A model generated the notes under the pieces. The model was not told where the DNA came from. It did no database searches and was given only the letters and a program-made list of their open reading frames with translations. A stretch of DNA of 6,995 nt from CALBMX01 sp047629095 (GTDB lineage Bacteria; Planctomycetota; UBA1135; GCA-002686595). Shown in pieces: positions 6,124 through 6,995 of this stretch (its first letter is position 1; every line of letters begins with the position of its first letter). A program made the translations under genes and the position numbers. The stretch is from positions 1 through 6,995 of the forward strand of contig JBLHWM010000193.1 in assembly GCA_047629095.1 (NCBI GenBank), in the 5' to 3' direction.

Positions 6124-6995
6124 GTGCCTGTCCAAGACTCCCTCCTCCCCGCGACGCCTTCGGCGGGCGTGCTCGATGCAATCCGCAGCGCAAAAATCGT
6201 GCTGCTAACCGGGCATGAAAACCCCGACGGCGACTGCATCGGTGCACAAGCCGCCTTTAGTCGCGTGCTCGAGTCCCTTGGCAAGCAGGTAATCATCCTG
6301 AACCCCGATCCACCCGAGGCAGCCTTCGATTACTTGAGCGATCAAGTGCCGTACGGAACCTTCGGCGGTGGCGAGGTGCCGGAGCACGATCTCTGCGTGT
6401 TGATGGACATCTCCGAGCTCGGCCGCTGTGGTGGCCTGGCTGGCCCCCTTGAAGCTCACCCTTCGACCAAGCTGGTGGTGGACCATCACGTTCACCATGG
6501 GGAAGAGTGGTGGGACATGGCCTTCGTGGACCGCAGCGCTTCCGCAACCGGAGTGCTGGTGTACCGCTTGGCCAAGGCCCTTGGCGTCGAGTTGGATTTG
6601 CTCGCCTGCCATGGCGTGTTCACCTCACTCGTGACAGACACGGGTTGGTTCAAGTACAGCAACACCGACGCCGAGACCCTGCGCGTCGCATCGGAAATGG
6701 TCGCCGGCGGAGTCGAGCCCGACCGCCTGTACGCCTCGATTTTCCAACGCAATGCGGCCGCCCTACCCGGTGACATCGGCGCTCTACTGGCCAACTTCGA
6801 ATACGCCGGCAACGGCACAATCGCCTTGGTCGTCGCCGACCCTGCCCATGGCCCCTTCGAGAGCAACACGGATGTCCTGCACGACATCCTGCGCTCCGTG
6901 GAGCAGATCGAGATCGTGCTCTTCCTGCGCCAGACTTCCGACGGACGCATCAAGCTGTCGGCCCGCTCGAAGAACGACTGGAACGTAAACGCACT
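6124..6995 (+). CDS. nrnA: DHH-family phosphoesterase, NrnA-like nano-RNase / pAp phosphatase (3' end outside window)
   Basis: The frame is open from the GTG at 6124 to the right edge (290 full codons). NrnA-type enzymes use Mn2+ in the cytosol to degrade 2-5-nt RNA fragments to mononucleotides and can dephosphorylate 3'-phosphoadenosine 5'-phosphate to AMP. From Met1 at 6124, the motifs are: HENPDGDCIG (His31, Asp35, Asp37); VLMDISELGRCG (Asp95); VVDHHVHH (Asp120-His121-His122, the family signature); SATG (from 140); and TDTGWFKYS (Asp172). These cover the catalytic DHH domain. SARSKNDWNVNA just before the edge matches the start of the DHHA1 substrate-binding domain; the expected GGGH-type glycine motif would lie beyond it. 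Family proteins are about 310-340 residues, so roughly 30-50 are missing. No good Shine-Dalgarno is seen. A GTG at 6169 is an alternative start; one at 6037 would run through the hairpin and is unlikely. The hairpin upstream suggests an independent transcript. Confidence 0.88.
   Translation, partial: MPVQDSLLPATPSAGVLDAIRSAKIVLLTGHENPDGDCIGAQAAFSRVLESLGKQVIILNPDPPEAAFDYLSDQVPYGTFGGGEVPEHDLCVLMDISELGRCGGLAGPLEAHPSTKLVVDHHVHHGEEWWDMAFVDRSASATGVLVYRLAKALGVELDLLACHGVFTSLVTDTGWFKYSNTDAETLRVASEMVAGGVEPDRLYASIFQRNAAALPGDIGALLANFEYAGNGTIALVVADPAHGPFESNTDVLHDILRSVEQIEIVLFLRQTSDGRIKLSARSKNDWNVNA

Noticed and set aside
6205..6612. Minus-strand frame opposite the DHH gene
   Set aside because: The + strand encodes all DHH catalytic motifs in the same interval; the antisense frame is a by-product of GC-rich codon bias.

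Overview
The window is GC-rich bacterial DNA with every supportable gene on the + strand. It holds one 3'-complete gene fragment, two complete genes and one gene cut by the right edge. Strong G/C bias at third codon positions, weak or absent Shine-Dalgarno sequences, and large Gly-rich secreted proteins with Big_5-like Ig domains would suit a Planctomycetota-, Myxococcota- or similar Gram-negative-type genome. No marker gene fixes the taxon, so this is a guess.

Layout. Positions 1-1373 hold the C-terminal ~457 codons of a Gly-rich surface-type protein whose start lies off the left edge. At 1407-2615 there is a metal-dependent amidohydrolase of the chlorohydrolase/aminodeoxyfutalosine deaminase type, only 33 bases downstream. 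Positions 2616-2953 are non-coding, with small inverted repeats and no clear promoter. At 2954-5995 a 1013-residue predicted lipoprotein has two Ig-like domains, a long Gly-rich region and a C-terminal domain. The fragment at the left edge is a clear paralogue of its last ~455 residues. A perfect 17-bp hairpin at 6055-6092 probably ends this transcript. From 6124 to the right edge runs a DHH-family phosphoesterase of the NrnA type (nano-RNase/pAp phosphatase), missing only its C-terminal end.

How the genes relate. The two Gly-rich proteins share the same order of Gly-rich blocks, the same four cysteines and a ~175-residue C-terminal domain with acidic/Asn signatures that I do not recognise as a named family. 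They look like products of a duplication, now separated by a cytosolic housekeeping-type enzyme. The amidohydrolase (possibly menaquinone synthesis by the futalosine route) and the NrnA-like enzyme (RNA end-degradation) have no evident functional link to the surface proteins. The most novel content is therefore the paralogous lipoprotein architecture and its uncharacterised C-terminal domain.
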